A stretch of DNA of 61,554 bases, from contig JASJDJ010000032.1 of the NCBI GenBank assembly GCA_030065635.1, forward strand, positions 1 through 61,554. The letters run 5' to 3'. This stretch comes from Xenococcaceae cyanobacterium MO_188.B32 (GTDB taxonomy: Bacteria; Cyanobacteriota; Cyanobacteriia; Cyanobacteriales; Xenococcaceae). A program made the translations under genes and the position numbers. Below, piece after piece: positions 44,697 through 54,412 of the stretch. The notes under the pieces are model-generated. The model was given only the letters and a program-made list of their open reading frames with translations. It was not told where the DNA came from and ran no database searches. Within the stretch, counting starts at the first letter, position 1; the number at the start of each line of letters is the position of its first letter.

Positions 44697-44884
44697 GCAA
44701 GTTAACTCTTTCTTTATACTCAAAGATCGCGATTGCTTTCATACCATGATACAAAGATTGTGAGCTATTCGATCGCAGGCTATTACCTCTTGCCTATTCA
44801 GAATTAAAAAATTGTGATTTTTTATTAAGTAATGTAAAAAACGCTAATATTAATAGTAATGCAATAATAAACTACTTTAAAAAT

Positions 44885-45223
44885 ATGTCTTCTAAGCGAC
44901 CAACTGAAAAAGAAATATTGAATACAGTTTTAAAACCACTGCTGGAAGATTTTCAATATTGGTTTGATCGTTCTAGATCTCTTTTAGAATCAGAAAGGAT
45001 GCCCTTTTTTTCAACTGACGAGCAAGCAGAATTCTTAGCGAGAATTAAGCAAGCACAATTAGAAATTAGTACGGCGCAAATGTTGTTTGAAGCAACGGAC
45101 AGAGAAGTAGGAATTGAGTCTAAAATACTCGTTCCCTGGCATAAATTAGTGGCGGAGTGTTGGGATGTAGCTAGAAGATGGCGAGGAATGAAAAACATGA
45201 GTTATCCATCTTCGGATATGTGA
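44885..45223 (+). CDS. DUF2605 protein
   Basis: This 112-aa cyanobacterial protein carries the family signature ILNTVLKPLLEDFQYWFDRS, ending in W-H-K-L-V-A-E-C-W-D-V. It is soluble, helical and of unknown function. It precedes a DUF2973 gene by 58 bp on the same strand; this neighbour pair recurs in cyanobacteria. Opening ATG at 44885. Confidence 0.82.
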   Translation: MSSKRPTEKEILNTVLKPLLEDFQYWFDRSRSLLESERMPFFSTDEQAEFLARIKQAQLEISTAQMLFEATDREVGIESKILVPWHKLVAECWDVARRWRGMKNMSYPSSDM

Positions 45224-45281
45224 ATTTAAGATATTTTTTAGGCAACAAGATCGAGTAATTTTCATTGAGAAGGAGATTTTT

Positions 45282-45599
45282 ATGTTACACATAGTTTATA
45301 TCTTGGCTTTTACGCTCGTCGCTTTACTAGCCATTACCAATCTAATACGTAGTCTAGTTACTCTCAGCACAGATACACAAAGAATGTATCCTGCTAATGG
45401 TAACTTATATCCGTCAGCACCAAAAACTCGCAGAAGCTCTCTTTCTACCAGGAAAGTTCATCCAGAGTTATTAGATGAACAAGGAAAAGTAATAGAAGAA
45501 CCACTGTTAGTAATGCGCTCTGTATCTGTAGAGGATGCTCGTCAACAGTTAGATGCTCTCTATAATTCTTCGCCGACAAAAACCGATAAAGAGGAATAG
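45282..45599 (+). CDS. DUF2973 protein with N-terminal membrane helix
   Basis: This 105-aa protein opens M-L-H-I-V-Y-I-L-A-F-T-L-V-A-L-L-A, a single membrane anchor (about 3-25). A cytosolic part with V-H-P-E-L-L-D-E-Q-G-K-V-I-E-E-P-L-L-V-M-R-S and V-E-D-A-R-Q-Q-L-D-A-L-Y-N-S-S-P is characteristic of DUF2973. A strong ribosome site (AAGGAG about 8 nt upstream) is present. Function unknown; followed by a terminator at 45684. Confidence 0.85.
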   Translation: MLHIVYILAFTLVALLAITNLIRSLVTLSTDTQRMYPANGNLYPSAPKTRRSSLSTRKVHPELLDEQGKVIEEPLLVMRSVSVEDARQQLDALYNSSPTKTDKEE

Positions 45600-45683
45600 A
45601 CAGAGAGTCTAATCTAACAAAGTCTAATTTATAATATACTCAATTTTAAAATTCTTTCACATCTTGGCATTATTGAATTAACT

Positions 45684-45717
45684 CAGTAGCCTTATTCATT
45701 CGGGTTGCTGTTTTTTT
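45684..45717 (+). terminator. Intrinsic terminator after DUF2973
   Basis: CAGTAGCC (45684-45691) pairs with GGTTGCTG (45703-45710) in an 8-bp stem with two G-U pairs; seven T residues follow (45711-45717). Confidence 0.8.
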
Positions 45718-45738
45718 ATTTTCAGGAGTAATTTCAAC

Positions 45739-46248
45739 TTGAGAGAACCCACTTTTTATTACTTTGCTTACGGTTCTTGTATGTGTCCCGTCGATCTCAA
45801 ACGATCGCTGTTAGAAAATACTCATCATTATGTTATCGGTAGAGCAATTCTGTCTGGTTATCGTTTGGGATTTTATAGGCGATCGCGACGGCGTAACTGT
45901 GGCGTACTAGATATTATTGCTGATGCCAACTCTTCTGTAGAGGGAGTACTATATCGTCTTCCCTGGCGGTTAAGTAATGCTCTAGATGAAAGAGAGGAAG
46001 TTCCTCGCAACGGTTATAAACAAGCATTTGTCAAAGTTTTTAGTAATAACAAACAATACAATAATGTTCGGACTTATGTAGTAGTTAATAAACTCGAGCG
46101 AGAACTGGCTCCTAATGATTGGTACATTCAAGTTGTACTTCGTGGTGCTATCACTTGCGGATTATCAGAGGAATATTGTTGGCAATTGTTTAATCATATG
46201 TATCAATTACAACAAAAGAATAAAATCAGGAATTATAAGGCACAATAA
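45739..46248 (+). CDS. Gamma-glutamylcyclotransferase-fold protein
   Basis: This 169-aa protein opens Y-Y-F-A-Y-G-S-C-M, the substrate-loop motif of GGCT-like proteins. The catalytic Glu is in D-E-R-E-E-V-P-R-N-G-Y-K. Start is a TTG at 45739 with AGGAG (45724-45728) 10 nt upstream; no ATG precedes the fold. Substrate (glutathione or gamma-glutamyl peptides) unproven. Confidence 0.8.
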   Translation: MREPTFYYFAYGSCMCPVDLKRSLLENTHHYVIGRAILSGYRLGFYRRSRRRNCGVLDIIADANSSVEGVLYRLPWRLSNALDEREEVPRNGYKQAFVKVFSNNKQYNNVRTYVVVNKLERELAPNDWYIQVVLRGAITCGLSEEYCWQLFNHMYQLQQKNKIRNYKAQ

Positions 46249-46286
46249 TATTCAATGGGCCGATTTTAATAAGGATAAGAGATAAA

Positions 46287-46784
46287 TTGTCAAAAGAATA
46301 CTCTAAAACTCCTCAACTACCTACATCAGCCATTGCAAGAGATGAAGGAATCAAAGCCAAAACAGAAAACTGGTTTGAATATTTTGTGAAAGCGCAACCC
46401 CATCACACAGACTATGCCGGTGTTGTCTGGCATGGCACCTACCTAACCTGGATGGAAGAAGCTAGAGTGGAGTGTCTACGTTCAATTGGTATAGATTTCG
46501 CTGATTTAGTAGCTATAGGCTGTGACCTACCTGTAATTGAGCTATCCTTACGTTATCATCTTCCTATCCAGTTGGGTACTTCTGCCATAGTGAAAACTCG
46601 TTTGAGTGAAACTCAAGGAGTAAAAATGCATTGGGATCACCAAATTCAGGCTGTTGATACTCAGGCAGTTTATCTTACAGGAAGAGTAACTTTAGTTGGA
46701 GTCGATCGCGAAAAAGGGAGGATTATGCGTCAACTACCTCCTAGTTTTCAAGATGCTTTAGTTAAACTAGTTACTAATAACTGA
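46287..46784 (+). CDS. 4HBT-fold acyl-CoA thioesterase (YbgC-like)
   Basis: This 165-aa hot-dog fold enzyme has the motif Q-P-H-H-T-D-Y-A-G-V-V-W-H-G-T-Y-L-T-W-M-E-E-A-R, where the Asp (D in TDYAG) is the catalytic residue. Candidate substrates include 1,4-dihydroxy-2-naphthoyl-CoA (phylloquinone pathway) or short acyl-CoAs; the sequence does not choose between them. Start is a TTG at 46287, with AAGGA about 11 nt upstream. Ends close to the ferredoxin gene. Confidence 0.8.
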   Translation: MSKEYSKTPQLPTSAIARDEGIKAKTENWFEYFVKAQPHHTDYAGVVWHGTYLTWMEEARVECLRSIGIDFADLVAIGCDLPVIELSLRYHLPIQLGTSAIVKTRLSETQGVKMHWDHQIQAVDTQAVYLTGRVTLVGVDREKGRIMRQLPPSFQDALVKLVTNN

Positions 46785-46790
46785 TAACTG

Positions 46791-46828
46791 AAAAAATCTC
46801 GCCCATACCAAATTGATACAGACGAGAC
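46791..46828 (-). terminator. Bidirectional terminator of ferredoxin and thioesterase genes
   Basis: On the minus strand TCTCG...CGAGA (46797-46801 with 46823-46827) is followed by six T (A-run 46791-46796). On the plus strand a later T-tract lies near 46835-46841. It sits between convergent genes. Confidence 0.75.
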
Positions 46829-46850
46829 TATAATATTTTTTTGCTCTTTT

Positions 46851-47623
<773 letters not shown>

Positions 47624-48589
47624 ATGCTCAAAGTAGGTATTGTGGGTACTGGTTATGCAGCCAAAAAAAGAGCAGAAGCCTTAAGCGCAGATTCGAGAGT
47701 AGAATTACTCCAGGTGACGGGAAATACTCCCGAAAAAGTAGCAGAATTCTGTCAAACTTTTGCCGTGACTGGAGTGAATTCTTGGCAAGAACTAGTTAGC
47801 CAGCCAGAATTAGACTTAATTTTTATCTGTACCGTAAATTACACCCATGGCGCGATCGCTCGTGCTGCGATCGAAGCGAATAAACACGTAGTAATAGAAT
47901 ATCCCCTTTCTCTAGCTCCTCAAGAAGCAGCAGCAATTATTGCCCTAGCCGAAGCAAAAAATAAGTTACTTCATGTCGAACATATCGAATTAATTGGCGG
48001 AATACATCAAACTCTAACTAAATATCTGCCAGAAATTGGCAATATTGTCTATGCTCGTTACACGACGATTGCGCCTAAACATCCCGCACCTCGTCGTTGG
48101 AATTATCATCGTCAGATGTGGGGTTTTCCTTTATCTGCTGCTCTCTCTCGCGTTCATCGTTTAACTGACATATTAGGCGAGGTGGCTCGAGTATCCTGTC
48201 AATCTCGCTACTGGGATGCTCCCGAAGCAGGATACTTTACTGCTTGTCTTTGTAATGCTCAGCTACGTTTTGTCAATGGTGCGATCGCGGAAATTAGCTA
48301 TGGTAAGGGGGATATATTTTGGCATGGTTATCGTCATCTCGAAATTCATGGTGATATGGGGACTATCTCTTTTATGGGGGAAAAAGGCAGTTTAATTAAA
48401 GGAAAAGAAACAATTTCTCTTCCCGTCAAAAGTCGTCGTGGTTTATTTGCTCGCGATACCGCTATGGTTTTAGACAATCTAACTACAGGAAAACCCCTTT
48501 ATGTTAAACCCCAAGACAGTCTCTATGCTTTGCAAGTAGCTGACGCTGCTCGTCGCTCTACAGATAGTAACCAGACAGTACAAATTTAA
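47624..48589 (+). CDS. bvdR: Biliverdin reductase BvdR
   Basis: This 321-aa Gfo/Idh/MocA-fold enzyme reduces biliverdin to bilirubin. GIVGTGYAAKKRAEAL is the dinucleotide-binding motif. LLHVEHIELIGGIHQ and Y-A-R-Y-T-T-I match the cyanobacterial BvdR pattern, as do P-A-P-R-R-W-N-Y-H, RRGLFARDT and TTGKPLYV. A generic Gfo/Idh oxidoreductase is the alternative. The gene is single, with heptamer repeats upstream. Confidence 0.88.
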   Translation: MLKVGIVGTGYAAKKRAEALSADSRVELLQVTGNTPEKVAEFCQTFAVTGVNSWQELVSQPELDLIFICTVNYTHGAIARAAIEANKHVVIEYPLSLAPQEAAAIIALAEAKNKLLHVEHIELIGGIHQTLTKYLPEIGNIVYARYTTIAPKHPAPRRWNYHRQMWGFPLSAALSRVHRLTDILGEVARVSCQSRYWDAPEAGYFTACLCNAQLRFVNGAIAEISYGKGDIFWHGYRHLEIHGDMGTISFMGEKGSLIKGKETISLPVKSRRGLFARDTAMVLDNLTTGKPLYVKPQDSLYALQVADAARRSTDSNQTVQI

Positions 48590-48673
48590 GAGAATATAGA
48601 CTCTGATATCTGAGTTAGGTTGTCTAAAAAATTGGACGTGTCTCAACAGGATTTAGTATTATTGATAATTTAC

Positions 48674-49615
48674 TCACAACCATTCAATTGTTTTAGCTGC
48701 TTCTGGTAATTTACTTTCTTTTTGTCCTGTAGTTCTGGCTTGAAAACCAATCAGATCGATAGGGGTACTTATTAAGTCTACCAAACTAGCTTTTCTGGCG
48801 ATCGCCTTAAGGCTATCCCTGGGCAATTCTTTAAGCAACCAACGACTGAGACGATAGATAACTTCTTTAGTAGTTAGTTCTCTCATTAAATCTACACCAT
48901 GGAGTTCGTGTAAGTAATGATTAGAACTGCCATAACGTCTAAATTGACTGCGAAAATTTTTAAAAGTAGAACGATGGCGATGTTCGATAATAGCATTAGG
49001 TGCAAATTCTAATTGCCATTTACCTTCTTTTTGAATTCGCCAACAAATATCAGCATCACCGCCAGTAGTTAAGTATGGACGAAATAATCCTGCTTCAATA
49101 AATGCTTGTTTTCTAATTGCTATATTAGCAGTCTGCCCATAGGGTAAAAAAGAATGTTCTAAGAGAAATTTTTGCGACATTAACTGATTGCGCTCGGCAT
49201 ATTTTTCTAATAAACTTTTTCCCGGTAAAGCTACTATTTCGCCGACAACAATCCCTACTTCTGGTTTGATAAATGGTCGAACGATTTCACTGAGCCAGTT
49301 AGGTTGAGGACGACAATCAGCATCAGTAAATACTAAAATATCATTTTTTGCTTGGCGGATACCTAAATTACGAGCAGCATAAGAACTTTGAATTTTATTC
49401 TGAGTTAAATGATGAAAATTATTGTTTTTTCTGACTATATTTTCTAAAATTTCTGCGGTGCGATCGCGACTATTATTATCTACTAGTAAATATTCTACCT
49501 TCTCATCGGGATAAGTTTGTTTCTCTAGACGTTCGCTTAATTCTGGTAAGTCTCGATCGCCATTATAAATTGGCACTATTACCGAAACTTCTGGTAAAAA
49601 TTGTTCCTCAATCAT
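48674..49615 (-). CDS. Family 2 glycosyltransferase
   Basis: This 313-aa GT-A enzyme has S-V-I-V-P-I-Y-N-G-D-R-D-L-P, the D-N-N-S nucleotide site, and F-T-D-A-D-C-R-P with the metal-binding DxD. No membrane helices except perhaps near the C-terminus. It lies 13 bp downstream of a sulfotransferase gene; both may decorate surface or extracellular polysaccharide (inference). Acceptor unknown. Confidence 0.87.
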   Translation of the reverse strand: MIEEQFLPEVSVIVPIYNGDRDLPELSERLEKQTYPDEKVEYLLVDNNSRDRTAEILENIVRKNNNFHHLTQNKIQSSYAARNLGIRQAKNDILVFTDADCRPQPNWLSEIVRPFIKPEVGIVVGEIVALPGKSLLEKYAERNQLMSQKFLLEHSFLPYGQTANIAIRKQAFIEAGLFRPYLTTGGDADICWRIQKEGKWQLEFAPNAIIEHRHRSTFKNFRSQFRRYGSSNHYLHELHGVDLMRELTTKEVIYRLSRWLLKELPRDSLKAIARKASLVDLISTPIDLIGFQARTTGQKESKLPEAAKTIEWL

Positions 49616-49616
49616 T

Positions 49617-49644
49617 AACTACTAACTACTAACTACTAACTACT
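49617..49644. repeat. (AACTACT)4 heptamer repeat forming the sulfotransferase 3' end
   Basis: Four units run across the 3' end of the sulfotransferase gene. Read on the minus strand they encode its last residues (V-V-S-S) and its TAG stop. Confidence 0.9.
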
Positions 49645-50519
49645 AACCATTTAGATAAATCCCGCCCCACTAAATCTTGTAATTGCAAAATATCTTCGCG
49701 ATATAGTTCTATTAATTGTTGACGTTCTTCTGGAGAAAGAGGAGCTTGTTTTTTAGTTTGAGAATTTAAATCGAGCAGGCGCTCGCGTAACTTTTGCCTA
49801 GTTTCTACAGGCATAACTGTTCTCAAGATATTGGCAGCAGTATTCCTGAGAATATTGTTTCTTTTTAAAAGATGATTGATAGTTTTATTTTTAGGTATTT
49901 TAGCAACTTGAGCTTTGTTAGCCGTGTTAGGCACAAACTCTTCATCTACGCCTAAATATTTATACATTTTCTGCATGAATTCTTGAGGATTTTCACACAA
50001 ATCATCATAGAAAAATACTTTAATTTGTTCTCGTCCAAATTGAGTGAAATAATATTTAAGAGGAACATAGTAAAATCCTTTACGAAGAATAAAAGATTTA
50101 TGAGAACTATATTTAATTTGCTCTAATAAACTACGGTAGCCAATAGCATCTCGAATATGCATTAAATGATCTGAATAAGCTCTTTCTACAGGATTGCGTA
50201 AGATAACAATTAGTTTGGCATTAGGCACATACTTTTTAATTCTGGCAGCAGAAGATTCATAATGAAAAAGATAGTTAGGCGAAGCTTCACCAATTGCTAT
50301 TTCATCCTTAACCCCAGCAAAAAGTTCGCTGTATTTTTCTAAAGTAACAATCCCATTTTTATTTTGTTGTTCTGGAGGCAAATTTTCCCAGTCTTTCTCT
50401 AAGAAATTAGTTTCCTTAACCGAACTCATATAAACTTGAGGATGTTCTCGAAGATAATTATAAATAGAAGTAGTACCAGCTTTTTGTACACCGACAATCA
50501 AAAAGTTAGGTAAGATCAT
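49629..50519 (-). CDS. PAPS-dependent sulfotransferase
   Basis: This 296-aa enzyme transfers sulfate from PAPS. The 5'-phosphosulfate loop is G-V-Q-K-A-G-T-T-S-I-Y-N-Y-L (about 9-22), and the 3'-phosphate motif is LIVILRNPVERAYSDHL. Substrate unknown; likely cell-surface glycans, given the adjacent GT2. The final residues and stop are contributed by a heptamer repeat, showing that the C-terminus tolerates replacement. Confidence 0.9.
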   Translation of the reverse strand: MILPNFLIVGVQKAGTTSIYNYLREHPQVYMSSVKETNFLEKDWENLPPEQQNKNGIVTLEKYSELFAGVKDEIAIGEASPNYLFHYESSAARIKKYVPNAKLIVILRNPVERAYSDHLMHIRDAIGYRSLLEQIKYSSHKSFILRKGFYYVPLKYYFTQFGREQIKVFFYDDLCENPQEFMQKMYKYLGVDEEFVPNTANKAQVAKIPKNKTINHLLKRNNILRNTAANILRTVMPVETRQKLRERLLDLNSQTKKQAPLSPEERQQLIELYREDILQLQDLVGRDLSKWLVVSS

Positions 50520-50522
50520 ATT

Positions 50523-50557
50523 CAGTTACCAGTTATCAGTTGTTAGTTATCAGTCAA
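50523..50557. repeat. Degenerate CAGTTAT heptamer repeat
   Basis: Five in-phase units (CAGTTAC, CAGTTAT, CAGTTGT, TAGTTAT, CAGTCAA) fill the 49-bp space between ispD and the sulfotransferase gene. Confidence 0.85.
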
Positions 50558-50568
50558 TTACTTATTAC

Positions 50569-51255
50569 TTAACTTCCTAGTCGTTGACGTAAAATAAATT
50601 CGGCGATCGCTAAATCTACTGGCGTAGTAACTTTTAGATTAGTCTCCTCTCCTTCAACAATTGTGACAGGAAGCTTACACATTTCAAATAAAGCAGCATC
50701 ATCGGTTACTTTCCAGCCTAGCTTCAGTCCTCGATCGTGGCAATGTTTTAGAAGAGAAACTTCAAATCCTTGGGGAGTCTGGGCAGCCCAAAGATTACTT
50801 CGCTTGGGTGTATCTTTAATAACTTTATTTTCATCTACTATCTTAATAGTATCTTTCACGGGAATAGCAGCAATTAAACCCTGGCAATTTTGTAAAGCTC
50901 GAGCACAGCGATCGAATAATTGTGAAGTAGCCAAACATCTAGCTCCATCATGGATTAAAACCCGTCGTGCTTGGGCTGGTAAAGCTTGTAAGCCATTATA
51001 AACCGATTTTTGCCTGGTATTTCCTCCCTCTATCAATTTTACGGGTTTAGTCAAATTCAGAGCAATTAAAATTTCTCTAAAGTCAGGAAAATCTGAAGAT
51101 TGTCCGATAATACCAATCCAGTCAATCTCTTGAGAGGCTGATGCAGCGAGTAAAGTCCATGCTAATAGAGGACGATTTTCTAGGCTTAATAACAGTTTAT
51201 TACGCTCGCTACCCATTCTCCGCCCCATTCCCGCAGCAGGAATTAAAAGATGCAT
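50569..51255 (-). CDS. ispD: IspD, 2-C-methyl-D-erythritol 4-phosphate cytidylyltransferase
   Basis: This enzyme of about 228 aa catalyses the third step of the MEP isoprenoid pathway, making CDP-ME. The signature P-A-A-G-M-G-R-R-M-G binds CTP; V-L-I-H-D-G-A-R and A-A-Q-T-P-Q-G-F are conserved, and T-D-D-A is near the end. The start is the ATG at 51255 with AGGA 9 nt upstream; a TTG 6 bp earlier (51261) was rejected. Confidence 0.95.
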   Translation of the reverse strand: MHLLIPAAGMGRRMGSERNKLLLSLENRPLLAWTLLAASASQEIDWIGIIGQSSDFPDFREILIALNLTKPVKLIEGGNTRQKSVYNGLQALPAQARRVLIHDGARCLATSQLFDRCARALQNCQGLIAAIPVKDTIKIVDENKVIKDTPKRSNLWAAQTPQGFEVSLLKHCHDRGLKLGWKVTDDAALFEMCKLPVTIVEGEETNLKVTTPVDLAIAEFILRQRLGS

Positions 51256-51356
51256 ATACAATTTTCCTTAAAAAAACAATTAGTTTAGCTCTATATTCCC
51301 TTAAAATTGAGCAGAGAAGTAAGTCCTATATTTTTTATTTTTTTTACTGGTAAAAA

Positions 51357-52292
51357 ATGAGAATACTAGCCCTCGTTCCTGGTGGAATTGGAGATCAAAT
51401 TTTATTTTTCCCTACTCTAGAAACTCTTAAGGAAAAATATCCTCAGGCGACAATCGATGTTTTGGTAGAACCTTCTGCTAAAGCTGCTTACCGAGTCTGT
51501 AAAAATGTCAATGAGATATTAACCTTTAACTACAGAGATCGTAGTAGCCTAGCAGATTATCTTAATTTATTAGGTGTTATTCGCGATCGCGAATATGATG
51601 TGGCGTTAAGTATCGGTACTCGTTGGGCAATTGGATTACTTATTTGGCTAAATGGTATTCCCACCAGAATAGGCTATAAAGGAAAGTCCTCTTGGTATCT
51701 ATCTCATCCCGTTCCTCTAAAATCGGAACAATACATAGCCTATATGTATCACGATCTTGTTACTGGATTGGGTATTCACACCCATTGCCCGCCAGTTAAG
51801 ATTAATGTTCCTACTGCTGATATTAGTGCAGCAGAAATCGAACAAAAAAATCTAGATATTAAAGATACTGGATATATCCTAATTTACGATAGTTCCAGTC
51901 TGCTTTATCCTTTAGATAAATGGCAAAAAATTGTGGCTGATATTCAACAGAAGCAACCAGATTTACCTGTTGTAGTACTGCAAACTTTCGGCAATAATGA
52001 ATGGGTAAGCTCAATAATGCAAGCTTGTCCTAATTTAAAAGCCATTTCTCCCCCAGATGTAGGTAAATTGGCAGCAATCATTGCTGGTGCTAATTTGTTG
52101 TTATGTCCAAATAGTGCCGTCATGCACTTATCTACAGCAGTTAATACTTATACGATTGCTTTGATTGAGCCAGCTAATGCTAACAAATTTATTCCTCCCG
52201 ATAATGAAAATTGTATTAGTATTCAATCACCTACCAACAATATTGCCGATATTAAACCAGAGGTGATTTTAGAGAAAATTTGGCAAGGCTAA
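51357..52292 (+). CDS. Family 9 glycosyltransferase (heptosyltransferase-like)
   Basis: This 311-aa GT-B enzyme has R-I-L-A-L-V-P-G-G-I-G-D-Q-I-L, the N-terminal motif of ADP-heptose:LPS heptosyltransferases. The C-terminal half has L-L-C-P-N-S-A-V-M-H-L, the nucleotide-binding segment. It is shorter than E. coli WaaC/WaaF, and the true donor may not be ADP-heptose. Divergent from ispD. Confidence 0.85.
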   Translation: MRILALVPGGIGDQILFFPTLETLKEKYPQATIDVLVEPSAKAAYRVCKNVNEILTFNYRDRSSLADYLNLLGVIRDREYDVALSIGTRWAIGLLIWLNGIPTRIGYKGKSSWYLSHPVPLKSEQYIAYMYHDLVTGLGIHTHCPPVKINVPTADISAAEIEQKNLDIKDTGYILIYDSSSLLYPLDKWQKIVADIQQKQPDLPVVVLQTFGNNEWVSSIMQACPNLKAISPPDVGKLAAIIAGANLLLCPNSAVMHLSTAVNTYTIALIEPANANKFIPPDNENCISIQSPTNNIADIKPEVILEKIWQG

Positions 52293-52401
52293 AATAAATT
52301 TTTTGCGTAACTATATAGGAAAGTTAGCTTTCCTATTGTTACTTCATTTTTGTTCTAACCAACAAAAAAATTGTAATTTTAATAATTTAACTCCAGAGAA
52401 A

Positions 52402-53370
52402 ATGAACGATGAAGATAGCCAAAGATCTCAATTATTGACAAAAATATATAACAAAATAGAAAATTTTGCTTCGGCAGAAATTGAACGAGAAACAAAGCAG
52501 AAAAAGCTATATTATCATAATCTAGCTCATGCCCATGCTGTTAAAAGAAGAGCTAATATTATTTTTCAAGCTATTAAACCTATTTTAATTAATAAAATTG
52601 AACCACAAGAGCTAGACCGAATCAAATATTTAATTGATATTTGTGCTATGACTCACGATCTAGTGCAGGAATTTAGCTTTGCTCTCGAAGATAATAGATC
52701 GAGAGAACGTCCTTTGGGACTGAGTGAAACAGCAAGTATTAATAAAATAATTAACTATATTAGACAAGTAAATCAAGAGTTATTGCAAGCTAATTGTCAA
52801 CAAGCTGTTATATTTACAGAAGCAGATATCGATAATATTAAAGAAGCCATTCAAGCTACTATTTGCCACTACGATTATTTCAATAATTTTATTTATCAGC
52901 CTTATCTTTATCAGTCAGAAAAGCAACTTTCTCTTATTGCTCAAATTATTGCTTGGGCAGATTTAGGTACGTTGGGGATGGAAGGAATTGAGATTTATTT
53001 GCAGGAAGGGATTTTACTTTTTTTAGAAGAAAATCCCGATATTGCTAAATTATTTACAGAGCAAAAAAACAATAAATCTAATCAAAATTTAATTCTAGCC
53101 AAGCTGAATAAATCCGAAGTATATCCTAATTTAAAAGAAAAATTGCTCAAATCTACTCGTTCTATGGTTAAATTTGCTCGGAGTAGAAAAGCAAATTTTG
53201 AACGAGAAATTGCGAGCTTAGATGAAGAAGCTAAAGATATATTGCGCGCTCGAGTTTTTATCTATTTAACAGACGAAAATATTCACAAAATTGAGTCTAT
53301 AGTTCCTACAGAAGATAATGTGAATCTAACTGAACTATTAGAATTTTTTAACTTCGATCGATACATTTAA
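52402..53370 (+). CDS. HD-superfamily phosphohydrolase-like protein
   Basis: This protein of about 322 aa has metal-site text typical of HD proteins: Y-Y-H-N-L-A-H-A and C-A-M-T-H-D-L-V-Q-E, then a His in C-H-Y-D-Y and an acidic D in A-W-A-D-L-G. It resembles HD-domain nucleotide hydrolases of unknown substrate. The ATG at 52402 is preferred; the frame extends to a TTG at 52303 with a hydrophobic stretch that may be an artefact or a signal peptide. Helical C-terminus. Confidence 0.7.
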   Translation: MNDEDSQRSQLLTKIYNKIENFASAEIERETKQKKLYYHNLAHAHAVKRRANIIFQAIKPILINKIEPQELDRIKYLIDICAMTHDLVQEFSFALEDNRSRERPLGLSETASINKIINYIRQVNQELLQANCQQAVIFTEADIDNIKEAIQATICHYDYFNNFIYQPYLYQSEKQLSLIAQIIAWADLGTLGMEGIEIYLQEGILLFLEENPDIAKLFTEQKNNKSNQNLILAKLNKSEVYPNLKEKLLKSTRSMVKFARSRKANFEREIASLDEEAKDILRARVFIYLTDENIHKIESIVPTEDNVNLTELLEFFNFDRYI

Positions 53371-53403
53371 AACTCGCTTCGCTTGGGATAGCTGTCAGCT
53401 GAT

Positions 53404-54183
53404 TCAAAGCTTGAGAACATCTTTTAAATTAATTCTTTTTCCCGCTTCAGTGGCAGGCAATCTAGTATTAATGGCTAATCGATAAAAGTGATTAAATCTC
53501 GATCTTTCAGCCCATACAGGCAAGGTTTCTTTACGCTTGTCAATAAAAATTTTCTGGAAATGAGGATAAGCCTCTCCCGTTTTGGGGTTACGAGTAATCA
53601 CAACGCAGCGCGAACAGGGATTTACCCCCATAAATTGGACATCTCCAATCTGAAAATTGACTGTAGTGTCTGCTTTGGCAAAAAGCTGGTCCTCCCAGAA
53701 AGCAGGTACACCAGCAATTTCAATATTGGCACGAAAGCGCAGACGAACTTCTTCTACATCTAACTCAGGATACCAAGAAGCGATCGCTTCTAGGGTAGCA
53801 GTACTAATAATAGTAGGACCGGGAGAAACTGTATCGTCAGGAAAACCGTGAGTAAGATTTTGTTTTACTCCCACAGGAATAGCAAAATACTTACTTAACC
53901 AATTTTCTAGGTCATCTCGTTCCGTTTCCAGATTAAATGTGGTTTTATTTTGGCTATCTTGTTGACCCAAAGAAACAGTTTTATTATTCAGATCGAATTG
54001 AGAACGTAAACTATGAACTAGATGGTTACGTTTACCATTGACAAAACGATCTTTTTCATCGAACATAGCAAACTCGCGATCGCCTTTTATCGCACCACCG
54101 GCTAAAATAGTTACATTTTCCACCTCAACCCGATCCAAAGATTTAATTGGATAGATAAACAGCCTAGCAACATAAGGAGTCAT
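53404..54183 (-). CDS. MOSC-domain protein (MOSC_N + MOSC)
   Basis: This protein of about 259 aa has the beta-strand MOSC_N part (V-A-R-L-F-I-Y-P-I-K-S-L) and a MOSC domain with the conserved Cys in N-P-C-S-R-C-V-V-I, where a Mo-bound sulfur could be carried. It resembles mARC/YcbX-type proteins in the Mo-cofactor reductase system. The ATG at 54183 is preferred over a TTG at 54195. Confidence 0.85.
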   Translation of the reverse strand: MTPYVARLFIYPIKSLDRVEVENVTILAGGAIKGDREFAMFDEKDRFVNGKRNHLVHSLRSQFDLNNKTVSLGQQDSQNKTTFNLETERDDLENWLSKYFAIPVGVKQNLTHGFPDDTVSPGPTIISTATLEAIASWYPELDVEEVRLRFRANIEIAGVPAFWEDQLFAKADTTVNFQIGDVQFMGVNPCSRCVVITRNPKTGEAYPHFQKIFIDKRKETLPVWAERSRFNHFYRLAINTRLPATEAGKRINLKDVLKL

Positions 54184-54339
54184 TTCATTAAACAATTATC
54201 ATTTATTATTTATTATTAAACAATTGCGAGTGCCAAAATTTTGTCAGATATAGCAGTCGAACTATAGCTTTAAACTAAAATATACTCTCTTATCCTCACC
54301 GATTTACCATGAGACATGACCGATAACTCTTTCTCTGCT

Positions 54340-54384
54340 CGGTGCGCGTTCCCTTGCGCCTGACGGCGACGCGGGGTCGCACCG
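54340..54384. repeat. GC-rich inverted element between MOSC and hflX genes
   Basis: CGGTGCG (54340-54346) and CGCACCG (54378-54384) are perfect arms enclosing CGTTCCCTTGCGCC and GGCGACGCGGGG, all much more GC-rich than the surroundings. This resembles a dispersed repeat unit downstream of hflX. Confidence 0.7.
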
Positions 54385-54412
54385 CTCTGCGTCCTCTGCG
54401 GTTTATTCCCTT

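Noticed and set aside
52303-52401. N-terminal extension of the HD protein as a lipoprotein signal
   Set aside because: No ribosome site and a non-canonical lipobox; the ATG at 52402 is simpler.
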